The notes under the pieces: generated by a model
Seen by the model: only the letters and a program-made list of their open reading frames with translations
Told to the model about the DNA's origin: nothing
Database searches by the model: none
Position numbers and translations under genes: made by a program
Part shown: positions 1 to 8,262 of the stretch, in pieces
How the letters are laid out: every line of letters begins with the position of its first letter
Numbering within the stretch: the first letter of the stretch is position 1
NCBI GenBank assembly: GCA_963824935.1
Contig: CAWGRF010000019.1
Coordinates: 41,245 to 105,244, forward strand
Origin: JACCZX01 sp963824935
Lineage (GTDB): Bacteria; Pseudomonadota; Gammaproteobacteria; Burkholderiales; Burkholderiaceae_F
DNA: 64,000 nucleotides
Direction of reading: 5' to 3'

Positions 1-1251
1 GCGTCGATCGTGGGCTGCATGTTCGTCAAGGCGCGGCCCGGCGGCAAGATCATGAACGCGCTGTATCGCGGCCTGTTGGTCGCGGGCGCGATTTCGCTGG
101 TGCTGTTTTGGCCGGTCACTGAATGGATACTGGGCCCCGTGGTCGCCAGCGCTACGTCTGCCAACGTCACGGTCATGAGCTTGTATCTGTCGGCCGTGGT
201 GGGGCTTGTATTGACCGCGGCCCTGGTCTACATCACCGAGTACTACACCGGCACGCAGTTCAAGCCAGTCAAGTACGTCGCGCAAGCGTCGACCACCGGG
301 CATGCGACCAACATCATCGCCGGCATCGCGGTGTCGATGAGGGCGTGTGCGTGGCCGGTGATCGCGATTTGCGTGGCGATTCTTACGTCTTACTGGCTAG
401 CCGGTTTGTACGGCATCGCGGTCGCAGCCACCGCGATGCTGTCGATGACCGGCATCATCGTTGCACTCGACGCGTATGGGCCGATCACCGATAACGCGGG
501 CGGCATCGCCGAGATGGCCGGACTGCCGAAGGCAGTGCGCGACATTACCGATCCGCTCGATGCGGTCGGCAACACGACCAAGGCGGTGACCAAGGGTTAT
601 GCGATCGGATCGGCCGCATTGGCCGCGCTGGTGCTGTTTGCCGATTACACCGGCGGGCTGGCAGCGGCAGGTCTTAAAGTCACGTTCGATTTATCGAACC
701 CGAACGTCATCATCGGCCTGTTCATCGGCGGCCTGATTCCATTCTTGTTCGGCGCGATGGCAATGGAAGCCGTCGGCCGCGCAGCCGGCGCGGTGGTTGA
801 AGAAGTGCGCCGGCAGTTTCGCGACATCAAGGGCATCATGGACGGCACCGGCAAGCCCGACTACAGCCGCGCGGTTGACATGCTGACCACGTCGGCCATC
901 AAGGAGATGATGATTCCGTCGCTGTTACCGGTGCTGGTGCCGATAGTCGTCGGTCTGGTGCTTGGCCCCGCGGCGCTCGGCGGTGTGCTGATGGGAACCA
1001 TCGTGACCGGATTGTTCGTCGCTATTTCGATGACCACCGGCGGCGGCGCTTGGGACAACGCCAAGAAATACATCGAGGAAGGCCATCATGGCGGCAAGGG
1101 CTCGGACGCGCATAAGGCCGCCGTCACCGGCGACACTGTGGGCGACCCGTACAAGGACACCGCGGGCCCTGCGGTGAACCCGCTGATCAAGATCATCAAC
1201 ATCGTTGCGCTGCTGATCGTGCCGATCATTGCGAGCGTGTACGGCGGCTAG
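1..1251 (+). CDS. hppA: K+-independent proton-translocating pyrophosphatase, C-terminal part
   Basis: Membrane pyrophosphatase that couples PPi hydrolysis to ion pumping. The 5' end lies outside the window, since the frame is already open at base 1. About 416 residues are visible, with many hydrophobic segments. Conserved family blocks include YGPITDNAGGIAEM (around 475-520), GNTTKAVTKGYAIGSA (around 568) and GGGAWDNAKKYIEEG (around 1036). In this family a Lys after GNTT, encoded at 580-582, marks the K+-independent H+-pumping class; K+-dependent enzymes have Ala there. The C-terminus (PIIASVYGG) is intact. The downstream acetyltransferase starts 17 bp after the stop. Confidence 0.95.
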   Translation, partial: ASIVGCMFVKARPGGKIMNALYRGLLVAGAISLVLFWPVTEWILGPVVASATSANVTVMSLYLSAVVGLVLTAALVYITEYYTGTQFKPVKYVAQASTTGHATNIIAGIAVSMRACAWPVIAICVAILTSYWLAGLYGIAVAATAMLSMTGIIVALDAYGPITDNAGGIAEMAGLPKAVRDITDPLDAVGNTTKAVTKGYAIGSAALAALVLFADYTGGLAAAGLKVTFDLSNPNVIIGLFIGGLIPFLFGAMAMEAVGRAAGAVVEEVRRQFRDIKGIMDGTGKPDYSRAVDMLTTSAIKEMMIPSLLPVLVPIVVGLVLGPAALGGVLMGTIVTGLFVAISMTTGGGAWDNAKKYIEEGHHGGKGSDAHKAAVTGDTVGDPYKDTAGPAVNPLIKIINIVALLIVPIIASVYGG

Positions 1252-1267
1252 CGCTGGCGATTCATCG

Positions 1268-1786
1268 ATGCAAGTCCGCGCAGCCAAGCCGACCGATGTC
1301 GCAGCGATCCAGGCCATCTATGCGCATCATGTCCAAAACGGGCTGGGGACTTTCGAAACAGCGGCGCCCGATACGTCGGAGATGCGATCGCGTCTTGCAC
1401 AAGTTACGGACGCCGGTTTTCCGTACCTGGTCGGCGAAGACAATGGTCGCGTGCTCGGTTTTGCGTACGCAAATCAGTTTCGCCCTCGACCCGCTTACCG
1501 CAGCACGGTCGAGGACTCGATCTATATCGCCCCCGATGCTATCGGCCACGGCATCGGCAAAGTGTTGCTGAACGAGTTGGTCGAACGGTGTACAGCGCTC
1601 GGACTTAGGCAGATGCTCGCGTTCATCGGCGACTCGGGCAACGCAGCTTCGATCGGCGTGCACCGCGCGTGCGGCTTTGCATACGTAGGCGTTCTCACGT
1701 CGGTCGGTCACAAATTCGATCGCTGGGTCGACGTCGTGATCATGCAGCGCTCATTAGGCGCAGGTGAGACGGCACCGCCCGGCTAG
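1268..1786 (+). CDS. GNAT acetyltransferase, phosphinothricin N-acetyltransferase type
   Basis: 172-residue Gcn5-type N-acetyltransferase resembling the Pat/Bar/MddA group, which acetylates phosphinothricin, methionine sulfoximine or similar amino groups using acetyl-CoA. Visible family features are RAAKPTDVAAIQAIYAHHV at the N-terminus, an acetyl-CoA loop IGHGIGKVLL, and the C-terminal FDRWVDVVIMQRSLG block. The ATG at 1268 is preferred over an upstream in-frame codon at 1229, which would overlap hppA and add residues not seen in the family. It is probably co-transcribed with hppA. The true substrate cannot be told from sequence. Confidence 0.88.
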   Translation: MQVRAAKPTDVAAIQAIYAHHVQNGLGTFETAAPDTSEMRSRLAQVTDAGFPYLVGEDNGRVLGFAYANQFRPRPAYRSTVEDSIYIAPDAIGHGIGKVLLNELVERCTALGLRQMLAFIGDSGNAASIGVHRACGFAYVGVLTSVGHKFDRWVDVVIMQRSLGAGETAPPG

Positions 1787-1996
1787 TGATAGCCCGCGTC
1801 GCCGATTCCGGACACCACGCCCATGCCGAAGGACACCGCGAACACCTTCGTCCATAACTTGGACAATCGCGCGTAGCGATCACGGCCGGTTCGCGCGTGC
1901 AGGATCTCCAAAGTCGCGATGAAGCCGGACAACCCGATCGTGAACGGCAAACTGAATACGCGCCAGCAATACGGCGTCATTCAGCAGAGCTTCCAT
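1783..1996 (-). pseudogene. Remnant of cytochrome bd-type oxidase subunit I
   Basis: Reading down from 1996 the sequence encodes MEALLNDAVLLARIQFA, the usual start of CydA/CioA subunit I. A frame change follows, and then FTIGLSGFIATLEI and KLWTKVFAVSFGMGVVSG, also characteristic of that subunit. About ten residues expected between these blocks (the first-helix His region) are missing. After VSGI the homology stops and a stop codon follows at 1785-1783. Full subunits have about 440-530 residues, so more than 85% is gone. The ATG begins 2 bp after the stop of the upstream CoA-transferase, suggesting a former operon. No subunit II remnant is visible. Confidence 0.75.
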
Positions 1997-1998
1997 CG

Positions 1999-4002
1999 CT
2001 ATACGGGCCGCACTCGCTGCAAAGCCTCGGCCGCCGACTCGTAGATGTGCGGCGCAACACCGCGACGGTGGAGCGCATCACCGAGCTTCGCGCGCAGGAA
2101 CGCCGACGTCGAGTAGCGCGCAACGCCGAAGTAGTAATTGTCGACCAGCGACTGTGCCATCGCCAGATACTCGTCCTCGACCTCGGGCGCGAGATCGAAG
2201 TGATCGTAATTGACGATCGCATAGACACGATGGCCGAGCGGATCGAGCCGTCGCTTGACTTCGGAGTAAATCGCCTGCACATCGGCACTGCTTCGCACCG
2301 ATAACCGCTCGAAGTTCACGAACAGGACGTTTTGTTGCTTGTCGTAGGTCAGGCGCTGTGCAAGCGGGACGGCGAGCATCCGTTCGCGCAGATTCATCGG
2401 CTCGGCCTCGAAAATCGCTGAGTCCATTAAGACGGGATCGCCGCGAATGACCGGCTTGAAGTCCATGCGCGCCAGAATGTCGCGCTCGATGTCGATACCC
2501 GGCGCGACTTCGACCAGCTCCATGCCGTCCGCGCTCAGCCGCAGAACGCAGCGCTCGGTTATGTAGAGCACCGGCTGTTGCCGTTTCAATGCTTCGGTAC
2601 CGGAAAACGTTCGATGCTCAACCGATGCGACAAACTTCTTCGGACCGATGTCGTTGATCAGTTTCAGCCGCCCATCGGCGATCGCGAGTTGCAGATCGCC
2701 GGCGGTAAACGTGCCGACGAACACGACGCTTTTTGCCGATTGCGAAATATTGATAAAGCCACCGGCGCCTGCCAACCGCGGTCCGAACTTGCTGACATTC
2801 AAATTCCCCTCGCGGTCGGCTTGTGCGAGCCCGAGGAACGCGACGTCAAGACCGCCGCCGTCGTAGAAGTCGAATTGATACGGCTGATCAATGATCGCCT
2901 GCGTGTTGATCGCAGCCCCAAAGTTAAGCCCGCTCGCAGGAATGCCGCCGATCACACCGGGCTCCGCGGTCAGCGTTAGCAAATCGATGATCTTCTCTTC
3001 CGCGGCGACGGCCGCCAGTCCTTCCGGCATGCCGATGCCAAGATTGACCACGCTATTGGCTTTCAGCTCCAACGCCGCGCGCCGCGCGATGATCTTGCGC
3101 TCGCTCATCGACATTGCTGCCAGCGTATGAACCGGCACCCGTACTTCGCCTGAAAACGCCGCGTTGTAGTGCTCGACAAAAGTCTGCATGTGATATTCAG
3201 GCTTTTCGGCGATCACGACGCAGTCGACCAGTACGCCGGGAATCTTGACCTGCCGCGGGTTCAGCGACCCCCGCTCCGCGATCCGCTCGACCTGCGCGAT
3301 CACGATGCCGCCGGAATTGTGCGCCGCCATCGCAATCGCGAGTCCTTCCAGGGTCAGCGCTTCGCGCTCCATCGTGATATTGCCGTCGGCATCAGCGGTC
3401 GTGCCGCGCACAATGCCGACATCGATCGGAAATACCTTGTAAAAAAGAAACTCCGCGCCACCAATCGTCATCAGCTCGACCAGTTCATCGGTCGTGCGCT
3501 CGTTAATCCGCCCGCCGCCGTGGCGCGGATCAACGAACGTACCCAGGCCAATCTTCGATAGATGCCCGGGTTTGCCGGCCGCGATGTCACGAAACAGATG
3601 CGTAATTACGCCTTGCGGCAGGTTGTACGCCTCGATGCGGTTGCCGACCGCGAGGGCCTGCAGTTTCGGCACCAGCCCCCAATGGCCGCCGATCACGCGT
3701 CGCACCAATCCTTCGTGCCCCAAATGATTGAGCCCGCGCTCCTTGCCGTCGCCCTGCCCGGCCGCATACACGAGCGTTAGTCCCTCTGGCTTGCCAATGC
3801 CGCCCGGATCCTTCTCGCTGGTTTCCAGAAACCGCTGCTCGAGCGCGACCGCAATGTTTTCCGGAAATCCGATGCCGACAAAACCCGTCGTCGCGACCGT
3901 GTCTCCGTCCTGAATCAGCTGTACGGCCTCGCGCGGGCTGACGAGCTTGCCGCGCTCGAATGTGCGCAACCCGGATAGCAGCTCGCGACTTTGCTGACCC
4001 AT
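1999..4002 (-). CDS. Acyl-CoA:acetate/3-ketoacid CoA-transferase with C-terminal extension
   Basis: 667-residue family I CoA-transferase of the YdiF/propionate CoA-transferase type, fusing the alpha and beta halves in one chain (roughly residues 15-270 and 295-525). It moves CoA between short-chain acyl groups and carboxylates through a glutamyl-CoA intermediate. The likely catalytic Glu is residue 347 in LTAEPGVIGG. Canonical YdiF-type proteins are about 530 residues; here about 135 more follow, starting near PMNLRERMLAVPL. The extension has no catalytic motif that I recognise. The start ATG is preceded by GAGGG. The physiological substrate is not evident. Confidence 0.88.
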   Translation of the reverse strand: MGQQSRELLSGLRTFERGKLVSPREAVQLIQDGDTVATTGFVGIGFPENIAVALEQRFLETSEKDPGGIGKPEGLTLVYAAGQGDGKERGLNHLGHEGLVRRVIGGHWGLVPKLQALAVGNRIEAYNLPQGVITHLFRDIAAGKPGHLSKIGLGTFVDPRHGGGRINERTTDELVELMTIGGAEFLFYKVFPIDVGIVRGTTADADGNITMEREALTLEGLAIAMAAHNSGGIVIAQVERIAERGSLNPRQVKIPGVLVDCVVIAEKPEYHMQTFVEHYNAAFSGEVRVPVHTLAAMSMSERKIIARRAALELKANSVVNLGIGMPEGLAAVAAEEKIIDLLTLTAEPGVIGGIPASGLNFGAAINTQAIIDQPYQFDFYDGGGLDVAFLGLAQADREGNLNVSKFGPRLAGAGGFINISQSAKSVVFVGTFTAGDLQLAIADGRLKLINDIGPKKFVASVEHRTFSGTEALKRQQPVLYITERCVLRLSADGMELVEVAPGIDIERDILARMDFKPVIRGDPVLMDSAIFEAEPMNLRERMLAVPLAQRLTYDKQQNVLFVNFERLSVRSSADVQAIYSEVKRRLDPLGHRVYAIVNYDHFDLAPEVEDEYLAMAQSLVDNYYFGVARYSTSAFLRAKLGDALHRRGVAPHIYESAAEALQRVRPV

Positions 4003-4131
4003 TAACTACCCTCTTTTTGCCTTGCTACTTTAGTCATCCGAGCGGATACTTGCCAGCGTTGGTTTAAAGAGTCAGATTCGTGGTGTCGAGTTTGACTTGA
4101 GCAGGACAAAGTGTTGTTACTTCGCGCACCG

Positions 4132-4581
4132 ATGCACAAGCTGATAGCGCTGGCGCTAGCCGCCGTAACGCTGCCTTGTTCGGCGCAATTGCAACTCGAT
4201 CTGGTCCCCGAAACGACGCTGCTGCAACAGCAAGCGTTGGAGGGCGGCGCCGGCTCATCGTTGCAAGGCGGCCCTGGCCCGTCGTTGCAAGCACTGGGCG
4301 GCGTCAGATCGTTTTACGGAATGTCGGCGACGGCCGATTCGACCTGGCTTGGCTCTGCAGTCCGGGTTGAAGCGCCGCGCGCGACGGGCACCGGCCAGTA
4401 CACGAAACCCAAGGTTGTCGTCGGCCTGCCGTCCGATACGATGCGCAAGTTCATGAACTCGGCCGGTTTCGCCACCGAAAGATGCATGCTGCCAACGGTG
4501 AAGGCTCGCGCGAAGGTCGGCGCCGGCGGCGACGTCGATGGCGGCACGCTTTGGCTTAGCGCACGCTGCACGTTCTACTGA
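4132..4581 (+). CDS. Exported hypothetical protein
   Basis: About 149 residues with a clear Sec-type signal peptide (MHKLIALALAAVTLPCSA, cleavage likely after CSA). The mature part is rich in Gln, Gly and Ala, with the repeat-like stretch GGAGSSLQGGPGPSLQ, then a more ordered C-terminal half with two Cys (ERCMLP and SARCTFY) that could form a disulfide. I do not recognise the family. A GTG at 4111 with AGGA four bases upstream is an alternative start but gives a worse signal peptide. It lies divergent from the CoA-transferase and upstream of the dehydrogenase gene. Confidence 0.6.
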   Translation: MHKLIALALAAVTLPCSAQLQLDLVPETTLLQQQALEGGAGSSLQGGPGPSLQALGGVRSFYGMSATADSTWLGSAVRVEAPRATGTGQYTKPKVVVGLPSDTMRKFMNSAGFATERCMLPTVKARAKVGAGGDVDGGTLWLSARCTFY

Positions 4582-4626
4582 CAGCCTAGAATCTTCTGCT
4601 GACGCTCAGGCGTGGCGGAGGATTCT

Positions 4627-5392
4627 GTGCGAATCGGCGATAACTCCTTCATCGTAACCGGCGGCGCCTCCGGGCTGGGCGGCGCGACTTCGCGGATGAT
4701 CGTCGCCAACGGCGGGCGCGTCGTCATCGCCGACGTTCAAGCGGACAAGAGCGAATCTCTGGCACGCGAGTTAGGCAGCGGCGCCCGCTTCGTCAAGTGT
4801 GATGTCAGTCAGGAAAGTGATGCGAAGAGCGCGGTTGAAGCGGCGCTCGCGCTGGGGCCGTTGCGCGGGTTGATTAATTGCGCCGGTGTGGCGATCGGCG
4901 AAAAAACCGTCGGCAAAGACGCACCGCACGCGCTTGCGAGCTTCTCGCGCGTGATCGCGATCAACCTGATCGGCACATTCAACATGATTCGCATTGCGGC
5001 GGATGCGATGGCCAAGCAGAGCGCAACCGCCGACGGCGAGCGCGGTGTGCTGGTCAATACTGCATCGGTCGCGGCGTTCGACGGACAGATCGGTCAGGTG
5101 GCGTATGCAGCGTCCAAGGGTGGCGTGGTCGGCATGACGTTACCGATCGCGCGTGATCTCGCTCGCAATGGGATTCGCTGCGTGACGATTGCGCCTGGGC
5201 TGTTTGCAACGCCGATGTTGCTCGAGCATGCCACAGGAAGTACAGGATGCGCTCGGCAAGCAGCCGCCGTTTCCGACGCGGCTCGGCGATCCCGATGAAT
5301 ATGCGGCACTGGCCAAGCACGTGATCGAGAACGTGATGCTGAATGGCGAGACGATCCGCCTCGACGGCGCGATTCGAATGCCGCCGAAGTGA
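4627..5392 (+). CDS. Type-2 3-hydroxyacyl-CoA dehydrogenase (SDR), frameshifted
   Basis: Short-chain dehydrogenase resembling HSD17B10/3-hydroxyacyl-CoA dehydrogenase type II, an NAD-dependent enzyme of fatty acid and branched-chain amino acid oxidation. Visible are the nucleotide motif TGGASGLG, NCAG, the catalytic Ser region NTASVAAF, the YAASK Tyr-Lys pair, and IAPGLFATPML. The frame breaks at 5225: deleting one A there restores LLGMPQEVQDALG and the family-typical end LNGETIRLDGAIRM, ending at 5392 with 254 residues. GTG 4627 is chosen because GGAGG lies five bases upstream. The break may be a sequencing error or a real mutation. Confidence 0.82.
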
Positions 5393-5406
5393 AACGAGGA
5401 GACAAG

Positions 5407-7188
5407 ATGCGTATCGACCGCCGACTTCTGATTGCGCCTTGCTTCGCGCTGCTCGCAGCGTGCGCCACATCTCCTGATCGGCCATCGCAACCCGAGGCGT
5501 CGTCGACGTTTCGCGTCGGGCTGAACAGCGTCACTGCAACCAAACACATGGCGGCTTCAGCCAACCCGCTGGCGACGGAGGCGGGTCGCGAAGTACTTCG
5601 TGCTGGCGGCAGCGCGGTGGACGCAGCGATCGCAATCCAGATGGTGCTGACCTTGGTCGAGCCGCAAAGCTCGGGCATCGGTGGCGGCGCGTTTCTGATG
5701 CACTGGGACGGACGCAAAGTTATCGCCTACGACGGGCGAGAAACCGCGCCGATGGCGGTCGATGAGAAGTTGTTTCTGCTGCCCGATGGCAAGGCGATGC
5801 CGTTCTATGACGCCGTGGTCGGCGGTCGCTCGGTCGGCACACCGGGCGCGGTGCGCATGCTCGAAATCGCGCACAAGCAGTATGGGAAGTTGCCGTGGCC
5901 GCGGCTGTTCGAGCCTGCGATCCGGCTGGCGGAGAACGGATTTCCGATGTCGCCGCGTCTCAACATGCAGCTCGGCACCGAGAAATATTTGAAGACGGAT
6001 GCCGCATCGGCAGCGTACTTCTACAACGCGGACGGCTCGCCGAAAGCAGTCGGCACCGCCATGCGTAATCCGGCGCTGGCCGCGACCCTGCGCGCAATTG
6101 CGGCGAATCCGAACTCTTTTTACGCGGGCGACATTCCGGCCGACATCGTCAAGGCGGTGCGTTCGCATTCGAACGCGGGCCAACTCGCGGTCTCGGATTT
6201 CGCCGCCTATCAAGTCAAGCAGCGCGAGCCCATTTGCACCGACTACAAACAGTGGCGCGTCTGCGGCTTCCCGCCGCCGTCTTCGGGCGGTGTTGCGGTA
6301 GCGCAAATGCTCGGGATCTTCGCGGCGCGCAATATTGCCGCCTTTCCACCCACCGGCGTCATGGGTGCCGGCGGCAAACTCGAACTGCAGCCCGACGCGG
6401 TGCATCTTTTCTCCGAAGCCGGTCGGCTCGCATTCGCTGACCGCGGCCTATACGTGGCCGACAGTGACTTCGTCAAAGTCGACGTTGCGGGATTACTCGA
6501 CCCCGGCGTACCTGAAGCAGCGCGCGCAGCTGATCGGCGACCGCAGCATGGGTACAGCGAAGCCCGGTGTACCCGCAGGTGCACAAGCCGCGCCGGCGAA
6601 GACACGTCGCCGCACAAAGCGGCGACGTCGCATATTTCAGTCGTCGACGGTTACGGTAACGCGGTGTCAATGACGACGACGATCGAGGATGTGTTCGGTG
6701 CACGCATGATGGTGCGCGGTTTCCTGCTGAACAATCAGCTGACCGATTTTTCCTTTGCCCCGCTTGCCGACGGGTTGCCGATCGCGAATCGAGTGCAGCC
6801 GGGCAAGCGTCCGCGCAGCTCGATGGCGCCGGCGCTGGTGTTCGATCGCGCCAGCGGTCAACTGGTCGGCACTATCGGGTCGCCCGGCGGCTCGCAGATC
6901 ATCGGCTACGTCGCCAAGACGCTGGTCGGTGTGCTCGACTGGAGTCTTGACGTGCAGCAGGCGATTTCGCTGCCGAATTTTGGCTCGCGCAACGGTCCGA
7001 CCGAGCTTGAGCGCGGCCAATTTGGTCCGTTCATGGTCGATGCGCTGAAGGCGCGCGGTCACGATGTGCGCGAGATCGATATGGCGAGCGGTCTGCAGGG
7101 CATCGTTCGGGTTCGGTTGCCGAATGGCACGCTCGGCTGGGCGGGCGGCGCCGATCCGCGCCGGGAAGGTATCGCGCTGGGCGATTAG
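5407..7188 (+). CDS. ggt: Gamma-glutamyltranspeptidase, lipoprotein-type signal
   Basis: About 593 residues; a secreted self-processing enzyme that cleaves gamma-glutamyl bonds of glutathione and transfers the glutamyl group. The N-terminus has a lipoprotein-like signal ending LLAAC. Family blocks include SGIGGGAFLMHWDG, GGRSVGTPGAV, FPPPSSGGVAVAQML and the nucleophile region ATSHISVVDG, where the Thr would be the N-terminal residue of the small subunit. Between about 6510 and 6600 the frame is wrong: the expected AYLKQRAQLIGDRSMG is found one frame over, then the original frame returns. Two compensating indels leave the frame open with about 30 garbled residues. The start is set by AGGAG before ATG 5407. 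Confidence 0.88.
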   Translation: MRIDRRLLIAPCFALLAACATSPDRPSQPEASSTFRVGLNSVTATKHMAASANPLATEAGREVLRAGGSAVDAAIAIQMVLTLVEPQSSGIGGGAFLMHWDGRKVIAYDGRETAPMAVDEKLFLLPDGKAMPFYDAVVGGRSVGTPGAVRMLEIAHKQYGKLPWPRLFEPAIRLAENGFPMSPRLNMQLGTEKYLKTDAASAAYFYNADGSPKAVGTAMRNPALAATLRAIAANPNSFYAGDIPADIVKAVRSHSNAGQLAVSDFAAYQVKQREPICTDYKQWRVCGFPPPSSGGVAVAQMLGIFAARNIAAFPPTGVMGAGGKLELQPDAVHLFSEAGRLAFADRGLYVADSDFVKVDVAGLLDPGVPEAARAADRRPQHGYSEARCTRRCTSRAGEDTSPHKAATSHISVVDGYGNAVSMTTTIEDVFGARMMVRGFLLNNQLTDFSFAPLADGLPIANRVQPGKRPRSSMAPALVFDRASGQLVGTIGSPGGSQIIGYVAKTLVGVLDWSLDVQQAISLPNFGSRNGPTELERGQFGPFMVDALKARGHDVREIDMASGLQGIVRVRLPNGTLGWAGGADPRREGIALGD

Positions 7189-7224
7189 ACTTCCCATTCT
7201 TTCAACGTCAGGACAGGAAAGACA

Positions 7225-7749
7225 ATGGCGATCAAAGTCGGCGACAAGCTGCCCGAAGGCGAGCTGCAGGAATTCGTTGAAACCGAAACCGAGGGCTGCT
7301 CGATCGGCCCGAATACGTTCAAGGTCCAGGACATCGTGAAGGGCAAGAAGATTGTCATCTTCGGCTTGCCGGGCGCGTACACCCCGACCTGCTCGGCCAA
7401 GCACGTTCCGAGTTACTTGCAGAAGTACGACGCGCTAAAGGCAAAGGGCGTCGATGAGATCTGGTGCCTCTCGGTTAACGATCCGTTCGTGATGGGCGCG
7501 TGGGGTCGCGATCAGAAATCAGGCGGCAAGGTGCGCATGATGGCCGACGGCTCAGCTGCCTACACGAAGAAGCTGGGACTCGAGCTTGATTTGACCGCGC
7601 GCGGAATGGGAGTGCGCTGTCAACGCTTCTCGATGCTGGTCGACGATGGTGTCGTCAAGGCGCTAAATGTCGAAGCGCCAGGCAAGTTCGAAGTCAGTGA
7701 CGCCGACACGATGCTGAAGCAAGTGGCAGAGCCCGAGCGCGTCGCTTAA
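7225..7749 (+). CDS. Peroxiredoxin, Prx5 type
   Basis: 174-residue thiol peroxidase of the AhpE/Prx5 group that reduces hydrogen peroxide and organic peroxides. The peroxidatic Cys is residue 56 in PGAYTPTCS, with the partner Arg in GVRCQRFSML. It has an AGGAAAG ribosome site and lies 36 bp downstream of ggt. A glutathione- or thioredoxin-linked system is likely; the adjacent glutathione-degrading ggt is suggestive but not proof of a link. Another Cys (residue 25, EGCSIG) is in an unusual position and could be a resolving residue, which is inference only. Confidence 0.92.
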   Translation: MAIKVGDKLPEGELQEFVETETEGCSIGPNTFKVQDIVKGKKIVIFGLPGAYTPTCSAKHVPSYLQKYDALKAKGVDEIWCLSVNDPFVMGAWGRDQKSGGKVRMMADGSAAYTKKLGLELDLTARGMGVRCQRFSMLVDDGVVKALNVEAPGKFEVSDADTMLKQVAEPERVA

Positions 7750-7758
7750 GGAGATCCG

Positions 7759-8262
7759 ATGAAAACGCTGGAAGAGCAAATGTCGTTCTATCTGCGTTAT
7801 CACCGCAATCCGAAGAACAAGCTGACGCATTTTGTCGGCGTTCCGCTGATCATGTTCTCGTTGTTCGTCCTGCTCGCATTGGTGCGAGTTGAGGTGGGAG
7901 GTTTTTCGATCTCAGCCGCGACGATGCTCGCGGTGGTCGTGTTGATCTACTACTTTCGACTGGACGCGGTGCTGGCCGCGGCGATGACACTGTTCGTCGC
8001 GGTGCTGCTGGTCGCAGCACACGGCATCGCGAGCGAAGGGGCGAGAGCTGCGCTGGTCGTGTTTGCGGTCACGTTCGTCGGCGGCTGGGCGCTGCAGTTG
8101 ATCGGCCATGTATTCGAAGGCAAGAAGCCAGCGCTCATGGACAACTTCTTTCAGGTGTTCATCGCACCGATTTTTCTGATGGCCGAAATATTTTTCGCGC
8201 TCGGATACAAGCGCGATGTTGCCGAGCGGATGGAGCGGATGGCGCGTTCCGAGCCGAGCTAG
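7759..8262 (+). CDS. Mpo1/YGL010w-like (DUF962) membrane protein
   Basis: 167 residues with four hydrophobic segments. The N-terminal YLRYHRNPKNKLTHFVGVP and the later WALQLIGHVFEGKKPAL carry the conserved His residues of the Mpo1-like family. The yeast member is an Fe(II)-dependent dioxygenase that shortens 2-hydroxy fatty acids; the bacterial role is not established. It starts 9 bp after the peroxiredoxin stop with AAGGAG in between, so the two are very likely co-transcribed. It ends four bases inside the convergent murJ gene. Confidence 0.85.
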   Translation: MKTLEEQMSFYLRYHRNPKNKLTHFVGVPLIMFSLFVLLALVRVEVGGFSISAATMLAVVVLIYYFRLDAVLAAAMTLFVAVLLVAAHGIASEGARAALVVFAVTFVGGWALQLIGHVFEGKKPALMDNFFQVFIAPIFLMAEIFFALGYKRDVAERMERMARSEPS

